Assembly: GCF_900105185.1 (NCBI RefSeq)
Contig: NZ_FNTJ01000002.1
Span: forward strand, 2,170,001-2,234,000
Reading direction: 5' to 3'
From: Pseudomonas saponiphila
GTDB taxonomy: Bacteria > Pseudomonadota > Gammaproteobacteria > Pseudomonadales > Pseudomonadaceae
DNA: 64,000 nucleotides
Made by a program: the position numbers and the translations under genes. The notes beneath the pieces are model-generated. The model worked only from the letters and a program-made list of their open reading frames with translations, was not told the origin of the DNA and searched no databases. Positions 27,356 to 35,609 of this stretch are shown in pieces; within the stretch, counting starts at the first letter, position 1; each line of letters begins with the position of its first letter.

Positions 27356-28369
27356 ATGAACCTGAATGAACCCCGCGAGCTGGCTTCCCTGCTCGAAGCC
27401 TTTCTGTTGGCCTCGGGAAAACCCCAGTCCCTAGAACGCCTGTTCGAACTCTTCGAAGAAGCCGAGCGGCCGGATCCTGCGGTCTTCAAGAAGGCCCTGA
27501 CCCTGCTCGGCAAATCCTGCGAGGGGCGGGCGTTCGAGCTCAAGGAAGTGGCTTCCGGCTATCGCCTGCAGATCCGCGAAAAGTTCGCACCCTGGGTTGG
27601 TCGCCTGTGGGAGGAACGCCCACAGCGCTACTCCCGTGCCCTGCTGGAAACCATGGCCCTGATCGCCTACCGCCAGCCCATCACCCGTGGCGAGATCGAG
27701 GACGTGCGCGGCGTGGCGGTCAACAGCAACATCGTCAAGACCCTGCTGGAGCGCGAGTGGATTCGGGTAGTGGGCTACCGTGATGTGCCTGGCAAGCCGG
27801 CGATGTTCGCCACCACCAAGGCCTTTCTCGACCATTTCAACCTGAAGAACCTCGACGACCTGCCGCCGCTGGCCGAGCTGCGGGAGATCGAGGCCGAGCC
27901 GGTGCTGGAGTTCGATGACGCCCCCGTGCCCGAGCACTTGCAGCAACTGGCCGATGCCAGCGCCGAGCAGGAGGAGCCCAAGGAGGAAACCAGCTTCCAT
28001 ACCCTGTTGCTGGAGCTGGACTCCATGGAGGAGGGGATCAAGACCGACTTCGATGACCTGCATCGCGATGCTCCGGTAGAGCTGGAACAGGTGGAGCAGC
28101 AAGAACCGGTGCTGGGTCTCCCCCAGGAAGAGGTCCAGGCCGAAGCTGAGATCCTCGCTGATGAAGCCGATGAATTCCCGGTCGAGCCCGAGGATGAGCC
28201 GCTGTTCGAAGCGCAGGACGATGTGCTGGGCGTTGCCGAGGCCCGGGCCAAATTGCTGGCCGCGGTAGCCGCGCTGGAGCCCGCTGCGCCGGAGTTGAGC
28301 GAAGAAGAGGCCGAAGCCCTGGCCCTGGCCGAAGCCATCGAAAACGAACGCCGCCTGCTGGACGACTGA
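27356..28369 (+). CDS. scpB: Segregation and condensation protein B
   Basis: This 337-residue ScpB has two winged-helix domains at residues 1-185 (LASLLEAFLLASGKPQSLERL, ALLETMALIAYRQPITRGEI, RGVAVNSNIVKTLLERE). It has a long C-terminal tail of about 140 residues dominated by Glu, Asp, Ala and Pro, absent from shorter ScpB proteins and probably disordered. ScpB dimers bind ScpA in the condensin complex. A tandem REPIN array lies right after the stop codon. Confidence 0.93.
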   Translation: MNLNEPRELASLLEAFLLASGKPQSLERLFELFEEAERPDPAVFKKALTLLGKSCEGRAFELKEVASGYRLQIREKFAPWVGRLWEERPQRYSRALLETMALIAYRQPITRGEIEDVRGVAVNSNIVKTLLEREWIRVVGYRDVPGKPAMFATTKAFLDHFNLKNLDDLPPLAELREIEAEPVLEFDDAPVPEHLQQLADASAEQEEPKEETSFHTLLLELDSMEEGIKTDFDDLHRDAPVELEQVEQQEPVLGLPQEEVQAEAEILADEADEFPVEPEDEPLFEAQDDVLGVAEARAKLLAAVAALEPAAPELSEEEAEALALAEAIENERRLLDD

Positions 28370-28373
28370 CCTT

Positions 28374-28776
28374 GTAGGAGCTGGCTTGCCAGCGAAGGCG
28401 TCAACCGGTTCGGTGCAAGACCTGCGGGCCTCTTCGCCGGCAAGCCGGCTCCTACTGGGTGAGGGCGGTGCTGCTACTTGTGTAGGAGCTGGCTTGCCAG
28501 CGAAGGCGTCAGCCGGTTTGGTGCAAGACCTGCGGGCCTCTTCGCCGGCAAGCCGGCTCCTGCTGGGTGAGGGCGGTGCTGCTTGTGTAGGAGCTGGCTT
28601 GCCAGCTAAGGCGTCAGCCGGTTTGGTGCAAGACCTGCGGGCCTCTTCGCCGGCAAGCCGGCTCCTGCTGGGTGAGGGCGGTGCTGCTGCTTGTAGGAGC
28701 TGGCTTGCCAGCGAAGGCGTCAACCGGTTCGGTGCAAGACCTGCGGCCTTCTTCGCCAGCAAGCCGGCCCTGCGCT
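28374..28776. repeat. Four tandem REPIN units
   Basis: Units start at 28374, 28482, 28587 and 28693 (period 105-108 bp). Each begins GTAGGAGCTGGCTTGCCAGC and contains an inverted REP (GCCGGCAAGCCGGCTCCT) about 65 bp later, so every unit can fold into one long hairpin. The connecting sequence between the arms is also conserved between units, which shows tandem duplication of a whole REPIN plus spacer. The fourth unit is the most diverged at its right arm. The array separates scpB from rluB. Confidence 0.9.
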
Positions 28777-28950
28777 GCGTCACCGGTGGGCGGAAAAAAG
28801 CCCGGGCGGCGACTTATCAACTAGTCTGTGATGCGCAATCGCCGCCATGAGCGTATGATTCGCGACCCTTTGGCGATCCCTTCGCCACAGAATCTGTTTT
28901 CACGTCTTCAGGCCGCTCTAGCCTGAAGCGCTACACCGGGAGGTGCCCAG

Positions 28951-30141
28951 ATGAGCGATACCGATCAGAACGACCAGGAAATCCGTCCAGCCGGCGAGAA
29001 GCTGCAGAAAGTCCTCGCCCGCATCGGCGTCGGCTCGCGCCGCGACGTCGAGTCCTGGATCAGCCAGGGCCGGATCAAGGTCAACGGCAAAGAGGCCACC
29101 CTGGGCCTGCGCGTCGACCTGCATGACGCCATTTCCATCGATGGCAAGGTGATCAAGCGCGAAGAGGCCGCCGAATCGGTGCGCCGCGTGATCATGTACA
29201 ACAAGCCCGACGGCGAGATCTGCACCCGTGACGACCCGGAAGGCCGTCCGACCGTGTTCGACAAGCTGCCGCGTCCACGCGAAGGTCGCTGGATCAACAT
29301 CGGCCGCCTGGACATCAACACCACCGGCTTGCTGATGTTCACCACCGACGGCGAGTTGGCCAACCGCCTGATGCACCCGTCCTACGAGATGGACCGCGAG
29401 TACGCGGTGCGTGTGCGTGGTGAAGTCGACGACGAGATGATCGAGCGCCTCAAGGCCGGGGTCATGCTCGAAGACGGCCCGGCCAAGTTCACCGATATCC
29501 AGCAGGCGCCCGGTGGCGAAGGTTTCAACCACTGGTATCACTGCGTGGTCATGGAAGGTCGCAACCGTGAAGTACGCCGCCTGTGGGAATCCCAGGGGCT
29601 GGTGGTCAGCCGCCTGAAGCGGGTGCGCTTTGGTCCGGTGTTCCTCAACTCCGACCTGCCGATGGGCCGCTGGCGCGAAATGAGCCAGTACGAAGTCGAC
29701 GTGCTCAGCGCCGAAGTCGGCCTGACCCCGGTGGCCTTGCCGCAGCTCAACGCCAAGTCCAAGGACAAGCTGGAGCGCATGCAGCGCAAATCCTCGCGTC
29801 CGGTGGGCAAGAGCGAGCGCGTGCGCACCCTGCGTCCGGCCAATGGCGCGCCAGCCACCCCGCGTGTTTCCCGTGAACCGCAGATCGAAGGCGAGCGTCC
29901 AGGGCGCAAGCCAGCGGCCCGTCAGGACGGTGAGCGTGCGCCACGCGCGCCGCGTCCGGCCAGCGGTCGGGGCACGCCGGTAGCTGAGCGTCCGGCGGAC
30001 ACCAAGCGCCCGGCCAAGCCGGCGCCGAAGTCCAAGCGCCCAAGCCTGGTGCTGGACAAGGACGCACCGTCCGGCAAGCGTCGTGGCGCTCCGGCCGGTA
30101 CCGGCCAGCGTCCTGGCTTCGGTCGTCGCAAGCCGGAGTAA
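28951..30141 (+). CDS. rluB: 23S rRNA pseudouridine(2605) synthase RluB
   Basis: This 396-residue pseudouridine synthase has an N-terminal S4 RNA-binding domain (GEKLQKVLARIGVGSRRDVESWI) and a RsuA-type catalytic domain with the Asp loop INIGRLDINTTGLL and later EGRNREVRRLWE. The last 130 residues are a basic, Pro/Ala/Arg/Lys-rich low-complexity tail that probably adds RNA affinity, longer than in E. coli RluB. It has its own transcript, ending at the hairpin at 30162. Confidence 0.93.
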   Translation: MSDTDQNDQEIRPAGEKLQKVLARIGVGSRRDVESWISQGRIKVNGKEATLGLRVDLHDAISIDGKVIKREEAAESVRRVIMYNKPDGEICTRDDPEGRPTVFDKLPRPREGRWINIGRLDINTTGLLMFTTDGELANRLMHPSYEMDREYAVRVRGEVDDEMIERLKAGVMLEDGPAKFTDIQQAPGGEGFNHWYHCVVMEGRNREVRRLWESQGLVVSRLKRVRFGPVFLNSDLPMGRWREMSQYEVDVLSAEVGLTPVALPQLNAKSKDKLERMQRKSSRPVGKSERVRTLRPANGAPATPRVSREPQIEGERPGRKPAARQDGERAPRAPRPASGRGTPVAERPADTKRPAKPAPKSKRPSLVLDKDAPSGKRRGAPAGTGQRPGFGRRKPE

Positions 30142-30161
30142 GCGTCGGCCAGCCGACAACA

Positions 30162-30190
30162 ACGCCAACCCTCGGGTTGGCGTTTTTTTT
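30162..30190 (+). terminator. Rho-independent terminator of rluB
   Basis: The stem CGCCAACC / GGTTGGCG with a short loop is followed by eight T residues, directly after the rluB stop. This is a textbook intrinsic terminator. Confidence 0.92.
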
Positions 30191-30202
30191 GCCCGCTGCT
30201 TC

Positions 30203-30285
30203 GTAGGAGCCGGCTTGCCGGCGAACCGGCTCTCAAGTCCTGGGCAAGGCTTGTGATCGCCTTCGCTGGCCAGCAGCCCCTACAC
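30203..30285. repeat. REPIN
   Basis: A left REP arm (GTAGGAGCCGGCTTGCCGGC) and a right inverted arm (GCTGGCCAGCAGCCCCTAC) flank about 35 bp. The element is related to the units at 28374-28776 and lies between rluB and the convergent M29-like gene. Confidence 0.8.
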
Positions 30286-30309
30286 AAGCCAGCGTCTACG
30301 CAATGAGGG

Positions 30310-31275
30310 TTAGAAGGCGAACTGGCCGTCGAACACCGGCTTGTTGTCCACCGCCAGCACCCCTGAGCTGAAGATCAGATCCAGGTGGTGGCTGCCCTTG
30401 GCACCGCCTCCCAGCCCCAGGTGCAGGCCGCAGTGACGCTCCTCGAAGCCGGAATTGCGCCCGTAGAGGGACCTGATGCCTTCGTTGGTGCCGATGCCCA
30501 GTTCCTCGATGCGCCGGTTGGACGGGTTGGCATCCAGGTATTTGTTGAAGTCGTTGGCCAGTCCGGGCACCTCGGTGGCGACGCGGGTGATGGTCGAGTT
30601 GTCGATCCACAACTCCAGCGGTGCTTGCAGTACCCCGTACTTGCGGGCGAAGGGGATGGTGCTGAGGAAGGTGCCGAGAAACTTCACATGACCGTTGATG
30701 GCCTCGCTGTGGGTGGCGATTTCCCCGGGGGCCAGGTCGTAGTTGCCGACGCCGTTGATGTCGGTCCATTTCTTCACGCCGCTCAAGGGCGTCTCGAAAT
30801 ATGAGCCCTGGGGGTCGCTGAAACTCAGGGTCGAAGCCTGGAACAGGCGGCGGATCAAGGTGGCATTGAGGTCGGCGATACGCTGCGGCTCGACGCTGAA
30901 GGTGTCGTAGAAGTACTCGCCGTAATCCTTGAACAGCAGCGACTTCTTCCAGTGCTCGGCCATCAGAGCGTGCAGCGGGCGGAGGAACTCCGGGCCGTCG
31001 GGGCGGGGCTGGGCCAGGGTCGAGGAGTCGTAGAAGAAAATGTACAGGTCGCAGTCGATGATCGCCCGGGCCAGACGCTCGGCCGGCTCCAGGTCCAGGC
31101 GCAGGGCGTTGAGCGCCAGCGGTGTGGTCTGGCGCGCCTGTTCGAGGATGGCGCTGACCATGGCCTGGTAGTCGGCGGTGTGGCCGATCACCACCTGCGG
31201 TGACCGGGCGTTGCCCAGGGCCGGGTGGCGTTCGAGGTAGTACAGGAAATGGCGGATGGCGCGGGTCTGGTCCAT
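30310..31275 (-). CDS. M29/NicX-like metalloenzyme (aminopeptidase or ring-cleaving dioxygenase fold)
   Basis: This 321-residue protein ends in a C-terminal region that keeps the M29 metal ligands: Glu 185 (APGEIA), Glu 258 (ELGIGTN), His 285 (GLHLGLG) and His 297-x-Asp 299 (HHLDLIF). The same fold includes thermophilic M29 aminopeptidases and NicX, an iron-dependent 2,5-dihydroxypyridine dioxygenase that uses an H-x-D pair. The N-terminal half (RAIRHFLYYLERHPAL) is shorter and more diverged than usual. An AGGGAGG box precedes ATG 31275. It lies 63 bp downstream of a 45-codon peptide gene, suggesting that the peptide or a product of it is the substrate. That link is inference. Confidence 0.75.
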   Translation of the reverse strand: MDQTRAIRHFLYYLERHPALGNARSPQVVIGHTADYQAMVSAILEQARQTTPLALNALRLDLEPAERLARAIIDCDLYIFFYDSSTLAQPRPDGPEFLRPLHALMAEHWKKSLLFKDYGEYFYDTFSVEPQRIADLNATLIRRLFQASTLSFSDPQGSYFETPLSGVKKWTDINGVGNYDLAPGEIATHSEAINGHVKFLGTFLSTIPFARKYGVLQAPLELWIDNSTITRVATEVPGLANDFNKYLDANPSNRRIEELGIGTNEGIRSLYGRNSGFEERHCGLHLGLGGGAKGSHHLDLIFSSGVLAVDNKPVFDGQFAF

Positions 31276-31338
31276 AAAACCTCCCTGGAGGACAAAGGTG
31301 ACCGGGGCAGGCGCAAGACCTGCTCCGGTCCGGGCGCC

Positions 31339-31476
31339 TTACATTGGCCACATCGCCGTGCCGAACGGCACCACGGCGTCGGCCTGCATCATTTCCACGG
31401 CTGCATCATGAGTGGCCGCTTCGAACCACTCGTCCAGTTGCAGTTCGGTTTCCAGGTCTTGTTCCAGTGTTTGCAT
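31339..31476 (-). CDS. 45-residue peptide, possible substrate/precursor of the M29-like enzyme
   Basis: ATG 31476 has a strong ribosome site (AGGAG, seven bases upstream) and opens a 45-residue frame. The acidic, amphipathic N-terminal part (residues 1-22, LEQDLETELQLDEWFEAA) looks like a leader. The C-terminal part is hydrophobic and uncharged, with VVPFGTAMWPM as the last 11 residues including a single late Trp. There is no signal peptide, Cys or Ser. Size, leader/core asymmetry and coupling to one enzyme gene fit a peptide-derived natural product (RiPP-like) precursor, but a small accessory subunit is equally possible. I recognise no characterised family. Confidence 0.6.
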   Translation of the reverse strand: MQTLEQDLETELQLDEWFEAATHDAAVEMMQADAVVPFGTAMWPM

Positions 31477-31996
31477 GGTGACTCTCCTAGATGACGTAGC
31501 GCATAGCAGTCCATTGACGGAGCGGATCAGCAGCGCTGAACGGGATGGTTGCAAAGGCTGCCTGGCCGCTCCTCGTACCCGTCGGACGAGGCGTCCGGCA
31601 AGTGGCTGGAAACCTAGTTCAGGGCATTTTGAAGTGCAAAAAAATAATTAGATTTTTTTCTACTGAACTTTATTTTCTATTTTTGCGCGGAATATTTATC
31701 GCCTGAAAACAAAAAGCTAAGGCATTCCCGGCGGCGCAGCGGCCAGTGCGTCAATTTGCAGTCGCAGACGCGGATGATCTGTATCGGCAAGTTAATGTTA
31801 CGGTCTGTAAAGAAAAAATTACGAAATTTGACGTATTGCCCCCTGAAACGGCGCGGGTTGCGGCGCTGTAAGGAAAAACTGCCGCCGGGCCGCCAGCCAT
31901 TCGTTTGCCGAGGCTCTGGCCCGCTTGTTCCAGAGCGCCAAGGCGGGTGAGATGCACACCTGCCTGCGTACAGGTGCATAACAAGAAGGAGGCGCA
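31477..31996. other. AT-rich divergent intergenic region
   Basis: This region of about 520 bp has no supported gene. It contains a markedly AT-rich stretch (31637-31720, with ATTAGATTTTTTTCTACTG) that could hold promoter UP elements. It also has a stem CCTCGT / ACGAGG near 31566-31588 in the probable leader of the peptide gene, and an imperfect hairpin ATGCAC..GTGCAT around 31951-31980 just before the small frame at 31997. Confidence 0.4.
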
Positions 31997-32146
31997 ATGA
32001 ACGCCGTAACCGACTTTCACCGACACCCTTCGAAGGACGATGGTCATCGCGCCTTCATCGACGACCCCACGCGGTCCGTCCAATGTTCCGCCGCCGAAGT
32101 CGAGCATCGAGCAGGCCCCGCAAGATCCCGGTTACCGGCACGCTGA
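31997..32146 (+). CDS. Possible 49-residue small protein
   Basis: The frame starts MNAVTDFHRHPSKDDGH and is preceded by a very good ribosome site (AAGGAGG, four bases from ATG), with a hairpin just upstream. The first half reads like a natural soluble protein start, while the second half is rich in Arg, Pro and Ala and could be out of frame, so this may be the stump of a longer, decayed gene. No family recognised. It is the only reading frame with a good ribosome site in the kilobase upstream of aroP. Confidence 0.35.
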   Translation: MNAVTDFHRHPSKDDGHRAFIDDPTRSVQCSAAEVEHRAGPARSRLPAR

Positions 32147-32381
32147 TACAGCGGTGTCTGGCGGCAGGGGGTCAGGGGTGTACAATGCGCGGCGTTTTAA
32201 CTGTGACCCAACTGCGTACCCGCGCATTTTGCGTCTGCGCCGCGCGTTTCAGACTGCCCCGAGGGCGCTGAGAGCACCGCTGCCGGGCCAATAAACTCAA
32301 GGTTATCCACCTTGTTCACTCCGCCGCGTCACGAGCGTGGTGGGTTCGATTTCGTCACAGATAAAAACAAACAGGTGACGC

Positions 32382-32444
32382 ATGACCGTTAGAAAAAAGC
32401 TGAATTTCGGGTGCCTGCGCTGGGGTTTGCTCCGCGCCGCTTAA
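32382..32444 (+). CDS. Possible 20-residue leader peptide of aroP
   Basis: A short frame (MTVRKKLNFGCLRWGLLRAA) starts with ATG 32382 after ACAGGTGACGC, 58 bp upstream of the aroP start. It contains one Phe and one Trp codon, substrates of AroP. No classical attenuator hairpin with a T run follows, so a regulatory role is a guess. Confidence 0.3.
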   Translation: MTVRKKLNFGCLRWGLLRAA

Positions 32445-32502
32445 GCCTCACCGGGCGGCAACGTCTTGCAAACATCATCAACCCTTGCGTGAGAACCTTT
32501 TC

Positions 32503-33924
32503 ATGAGTGGACAAAACTCGCATTCGGGCGAGCTGAAACGCGGCCTGAAAAATCGCCATATTCAACTGATCGCCCTCGGCGGCGCGATCGGCACCGGTTT
32601 GTTCCTGGGCTCGGCCGGGGTACTCAAATCCGCCGGTCCGTCGATGATCCTCGGCTACGCCATCTGCGGTTTCATCGCCTTCATGATCATGCGCCAGCTC
32701 GGCGAGATGATCGTCGAAGAGCCGGTGGCCGGCTCCTTCAGCCACTTCGCCCACAAATACTGGGGCGGCTTCGCCGGTTTCCTCTCCGGCTGGAACTGCT
32801 GGATCCTCTACATCCTGGTGGGCATGTCGGAGCTGACCGCGGTCGGCAAGTATGTGCACTACTGGTGGCCGGACGTCCCGACCTGGGCTTCGGCGGCGGT
32901 GTTCTTCGTGATGATCAACGCCATCAACCTGGCCAACGTCAAGGTCTTCGGCGAGGCCGAGTTCTGGTTCGCCATCATCAAGGTGGTGGCCATCGTCGGC
33001 ATGATCGCCCTGGGCAGCTATCTGCTGGTCAGCGGCCATGGCGGCCCGCAGGCCTCGGTGAGCAACCTCTGGTCCCACGGCGGCTTCTTCCCCAATGGCG
33101 TCAACGGCCTGGTAATGGCCATGGCGATCATCATGTTCTCCTTCGGCGGCCTGGAAATGCTCGGTTTCACCGCCGCTGAAGCCGACAAGCCGAAGACCGT
33201 GATCCCCAAGGCGATCAATCAGGTGATCTACCGCATCCTGATTTTCTACATCGGCGCCCTGGTGGTGCTGCTGTCGCTGACCCCATGGGACACCCTGCTG
33301 GTGACCCTGAACGCTTCCGGCGATGCCTACAGCGGCAGCCCGTTCGTCCAGGTGTTCTCGATGCTGGGCAGCAACACCGCGGCGCACATCCTCAACTTCG
33401 TGGTCCTGACCGCGGCGCTGTCGGTGTACAACAGCGGCACCTACTGCAACAGCCGCATGCTGCTGGGCATGGCCGAGCAGGGCGATGCGCCGAAAGTCCT
33501 GGCCAAGATCGACAAACGCGGTGTGCCGGTGATGTCGATCCTCGCCTCGGCGCTGGTGACCTTCGTTGCCGTGGTGCTCAACTACCTGATCCCGCAGCAC
33601 GCGCTGGAGCTGCTGATGTCCCTGGTGGTGGCGACCCTGGTGATCAACTGGGCGATGATCAGCTACTCGCACTTCAAGTTCCGCCAGCACATGAACCGCA
33701 CCGGCCAGACCTCGCTGTTCAAGGCCTTGTGGTACCCCTATGGCAACTACATCTGCCTGGCGTTCGTGGTGTTCATCCTCGGCATCATGCTGATGATCCC
33801 TGGCATCCAGATCTCGGTGTACGCGATCCCGGTGTGGGTGGTGTTCATGTGGGTCTGCTACCTGATCAAGAACAAGCGCAGTGCCCAGCACGCGCTGCAG
33901 GCGGCCGGTGCTGCGCTGAAGTAA
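32503..33924 (+). CDS. aroP: Aromatic amino acid permease AroP
   Basis: This 473-residue APC-superfamily transporter has 12 hydrophobic helices. The family N-terminus ELKRGLKNRHIQLIALGGAI GTG..., the segment RQLGEMIVEEPVAGSFSHFA and the NSRMLLGMAEQGDAP loop follow E. coli AroP/PheP closely along the whole length. It imports Phe, Tyr and Trp by proton symport in the inner membrane. ATG 32503 is preferred (MSGQNSHSG); a TTG six codons earlier is in frame. An intrinsic terminator follows at 33947. It is the last typical Pseudomonas core gene before the foreign region. Confidence 0.9.
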   Translation: MSGQNSHSGELKRGLKNRHIQLIALGGAIGTGLFLGSAGVLKSAGPSMILGYAICGFIAFMIMRQLGEMIVEEPVAGSFSHFAHKYWGGFAGFLSGWNCWILYILVGMSELTAVGKYVHYWWPDVPTWASAAVFFVMINAINLANVKVFGEAEFWFAIIKVVAIVGMIALGSYLLVSGHGGPQASVSNLWSHGGFFPNGVNGLVMAMAIIMFSFGGLEMLGFTAAEADKPKTVIPKAINQVIYRILIFYIGALVVLLSLTPWDTLLVTLNASGDAYSGSPFVQVFSMLGSNTAAHILNFVVLTAALSVYNSGTYCNSRMLLGMAEQGDAPKVLAKIDKRGVPVMSILASALVTFVAVVLNYLIPQHALELLMSLVVATLVINWAMISYSHFKFRQHMNRTGQTSLFKALWYPYGNYICLAFVVFILGIMLMIPGIQISVYAIPVWVVFMWVCYLIKNKRSAQHALQAAGAALK

Positions 33925-33946
33925 GCGCGGCTCTGGCCATGACCGA

Positions 33947-33967
33947 CCCGGCTGCGGCCGGGTTTTT
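33947..33967 (+). terminator. Rho-independent terminator of aroP
   Basis: The stem CCCGGC / GCCGGG with a 4-nt loop is followed by TTTTT, 23 bp after the aroP stop. Confidence 0.92.
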
Positions 33968-34567
33968 CATGCCTGTGATTCTTGTGCGGGCCCAGGTTTC
34001 TCTGGCCGGCAGGCCGGCTGCAAGTGTGTGCTGGCCGGCGAAGAGGTCCGCCAGTGCCTGGGTAATGGAGGTATCCTGTGGGCCCTGAAAACGGATTCCT
34101 GTTCCATGCTGGTGATTTCCAATCACTTATTTTGTTTTTTTGGAAATTCCTTAAGTCCTTTTTAAATAAGGGTTTTCTGTCTATGGATGGAATATTTTTC
34201 TCAATGATTCTTGCTTTTTTCCCGTTTTGATCCCGTATCTTTTCTCTACTGTTATCAAGCACACAAGACAAAAACTGCGTTGATCTGTAGTTCACCAACA
34301 GGATTATTGGTTACCATCATTTACGAACCCCCAGGTTTTGATAGTGCCTGTTTATAAGGGGGGCGTTGGTCGCTCAAACCAGTGGGAGCTGTGACAGGAG
34401 GGTGGTAGCAATTGAGCGTCCGCGATGGCCAATTTTGTGAATGCTCAATCCTGTACACGTATTAAGGCTTCTGGGCGATCATAAGTTTTAGAGAAATCAG
34501 ATTGATGATTAACTTATGTGTGTCCTTCAGGAATAAGACGTCCGCAAGGATTCGGAGCTTGTAAATT
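33968..34567. other. Intergenic transition to AT-rich foreign DNA
   Basis: No gene is supported in these 600 bp. A degenerate REP-like pair lies around 34000-34045 (CTGGCCGGCAGGCCGGC and GCTGGCCGGCGAAG). From about 34100 the base composition drops sharply, with T-rich runs (TTTTGTTTTTTTGG), marking the probable left border of the inserted element. I found no clear attachment-site repeat or tRNA gene. Confidence 0.5.
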
Positions 34568-35200
34568 ATGGATTGGAAAAGTCATCCCGTAATCGTGGCG
34601 CTAACTTCAGGTGCGGTAACTCTAGCTTTTTGCATTACGACTGTGCTCCCTGTGTGGACAAAAGTCTTAGAAAATAGGGTTGACGAATATCGCAAGGAAG
34701 TTGTTGGTCTGAAAGAAAGTATCAAGGTTTCAGATGAAAGGTCTTTATATTTCGAGAAAAGAAATAAAGCATTATTGTGGGATGGGAGTATTTCTAAAGA
34801 CGCTCCTTATCCTAAAGGATTTAATGGTGTTGTTATTGGAGATCCGATAAGTAAGGTTGATGATGTATACAAAGGGGCGAAAATTGAGAAGAAGAAAGGC
34901 TGGGTGTCAGTCGATCTTCTTGGGAAGTCTGAGGCGATTTCTGTTGTGGCTTACTACTTTGATGAAGCACAAAAAGTTAATCACATATTATACTTCTTTA
35001 GAGCTGATGAATCTTCGCCATTAAAAGACGTAGATGGACGTGTTGGCCCTTCAGGCGAAGCTGTATTGTCCTCGTTGAGGAATAATTATCCAGGTTCTGA
35101 GCTGAAATGTGACGATGATGAAGTGCGTATCACATGTAGTATGAGGACGAGTAAGTATAAGTTTAAGGTGACGTCTCTAACTTATCATGTTGATATTTGA
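34568..35200 (+). CDS. AT-rich orphan: membrane-anchored protein, possible satellite cargo
   Basis: This 210-residue frame is visibly AT-rich compared with its neighbours (many AAA, GAT, TTA codons), indicating recent transfer. Residues 10-32 form one membrane helix (VIVALTSGAVTLAFCITTVLPVW), followed by a short coiled coil (residues 36-62). The soluble C-terminal domain has GFNGVVIGDPISKVDDVY and strands SVVAYYFDEAQKVNHILYFF, a pattern reminiscent of BamE/SmpA-like folds. A ribosome site (GGAGC) lies upstream of ATG 34568. It is at the outer edge of the satellite, where P4-like elements often carry anti-phage cargo. No known family is recognised and the defence role is inference. Confidence 0.6.
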   Translation: MDWKSHPVIVALTSGAVTLAFCITTVLPVWTKVLENRVDEYRKEVVGLKESIKVSDERSLYFEKRNKALLWDGSISKDAPYPKGFNGVVIGDPISKVDDVYKGAKIEKKKGWVSVDLLGKSEAISVVAYYFDEAQKVNHILYFFRADESSPLKDVDGRVGPSGEAVLSSLRNNYPGSELKCDDDEVRITCSMRTSKYKFKVTSLTYHVDI

Positions 35201-35609
35201 TGTGGGGGTTGTTCGAGTCAGTGGCTTGTGTTTTTCCTCTCTTGAGGCTAGGTTTGATGATTTAATTTTTTCGTCAGTATATCTATCTTTGCCATCAGAT
35301 AGGCCGGTTATATCGAGATCAGTCGCTTGTCGATGACCGGCTGGTATTTTCGAGCGGAAAAATAGCTCGCAAAAAAAAACAACAAAAAAAGCACTTATCC
35401 CCCTCCCGCCGACGCGCTCTGCGTGATTTTTTTGTGCAATTCCAAGGGTAGTGCAATCAGGACGCTAGCCCACGCTGGCCGTAGGGCTTCGCGGGCCATG
35501 GCTAATTTCATTTTGTGCAACGTTTTGCAAAATAGAGCAAGGAAACTGCACTGACTTTCATGGGCTGGGTTCAGTGTATTAGGCGGCAAAAGCCAACGTA
35601 CACAGGGGA
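35201..35609. other. Intergenic region after the orphan gene
   Basis: This stretch of 409 bp has no supported gene. It begins AT-rich, holds an A run with AACAAAAAAAGC near 35370-35395, then returns to moderate GC at about 35395. Repeated TTTTGTGCAA-type words occur around 35428 and 35512. Possible promoter region; no assignment. Confidence 0.35.

Noticed and set aside
28374..28776. Possible CRISPR array
   Set aside because: Repeats are evenly spaced at about 106 bp, but the intervening sequence is conserved between units and the repeats are REP palindromes; no cas genes are present.
32330..32360. tRNA-like TPsiC sequence (GTGGGTTCGATTTC)
   Set aside because: No acceptor, D or anticodon stems can be formed around it, and no CCA end follows.
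35205..35235. GTTCGAGTC motif as a tRNA 3' end or attachment site
   Set aside because: The flanking bases do not pair as a T arm or acceptor stem, and no second copy exists at the other end of the element.
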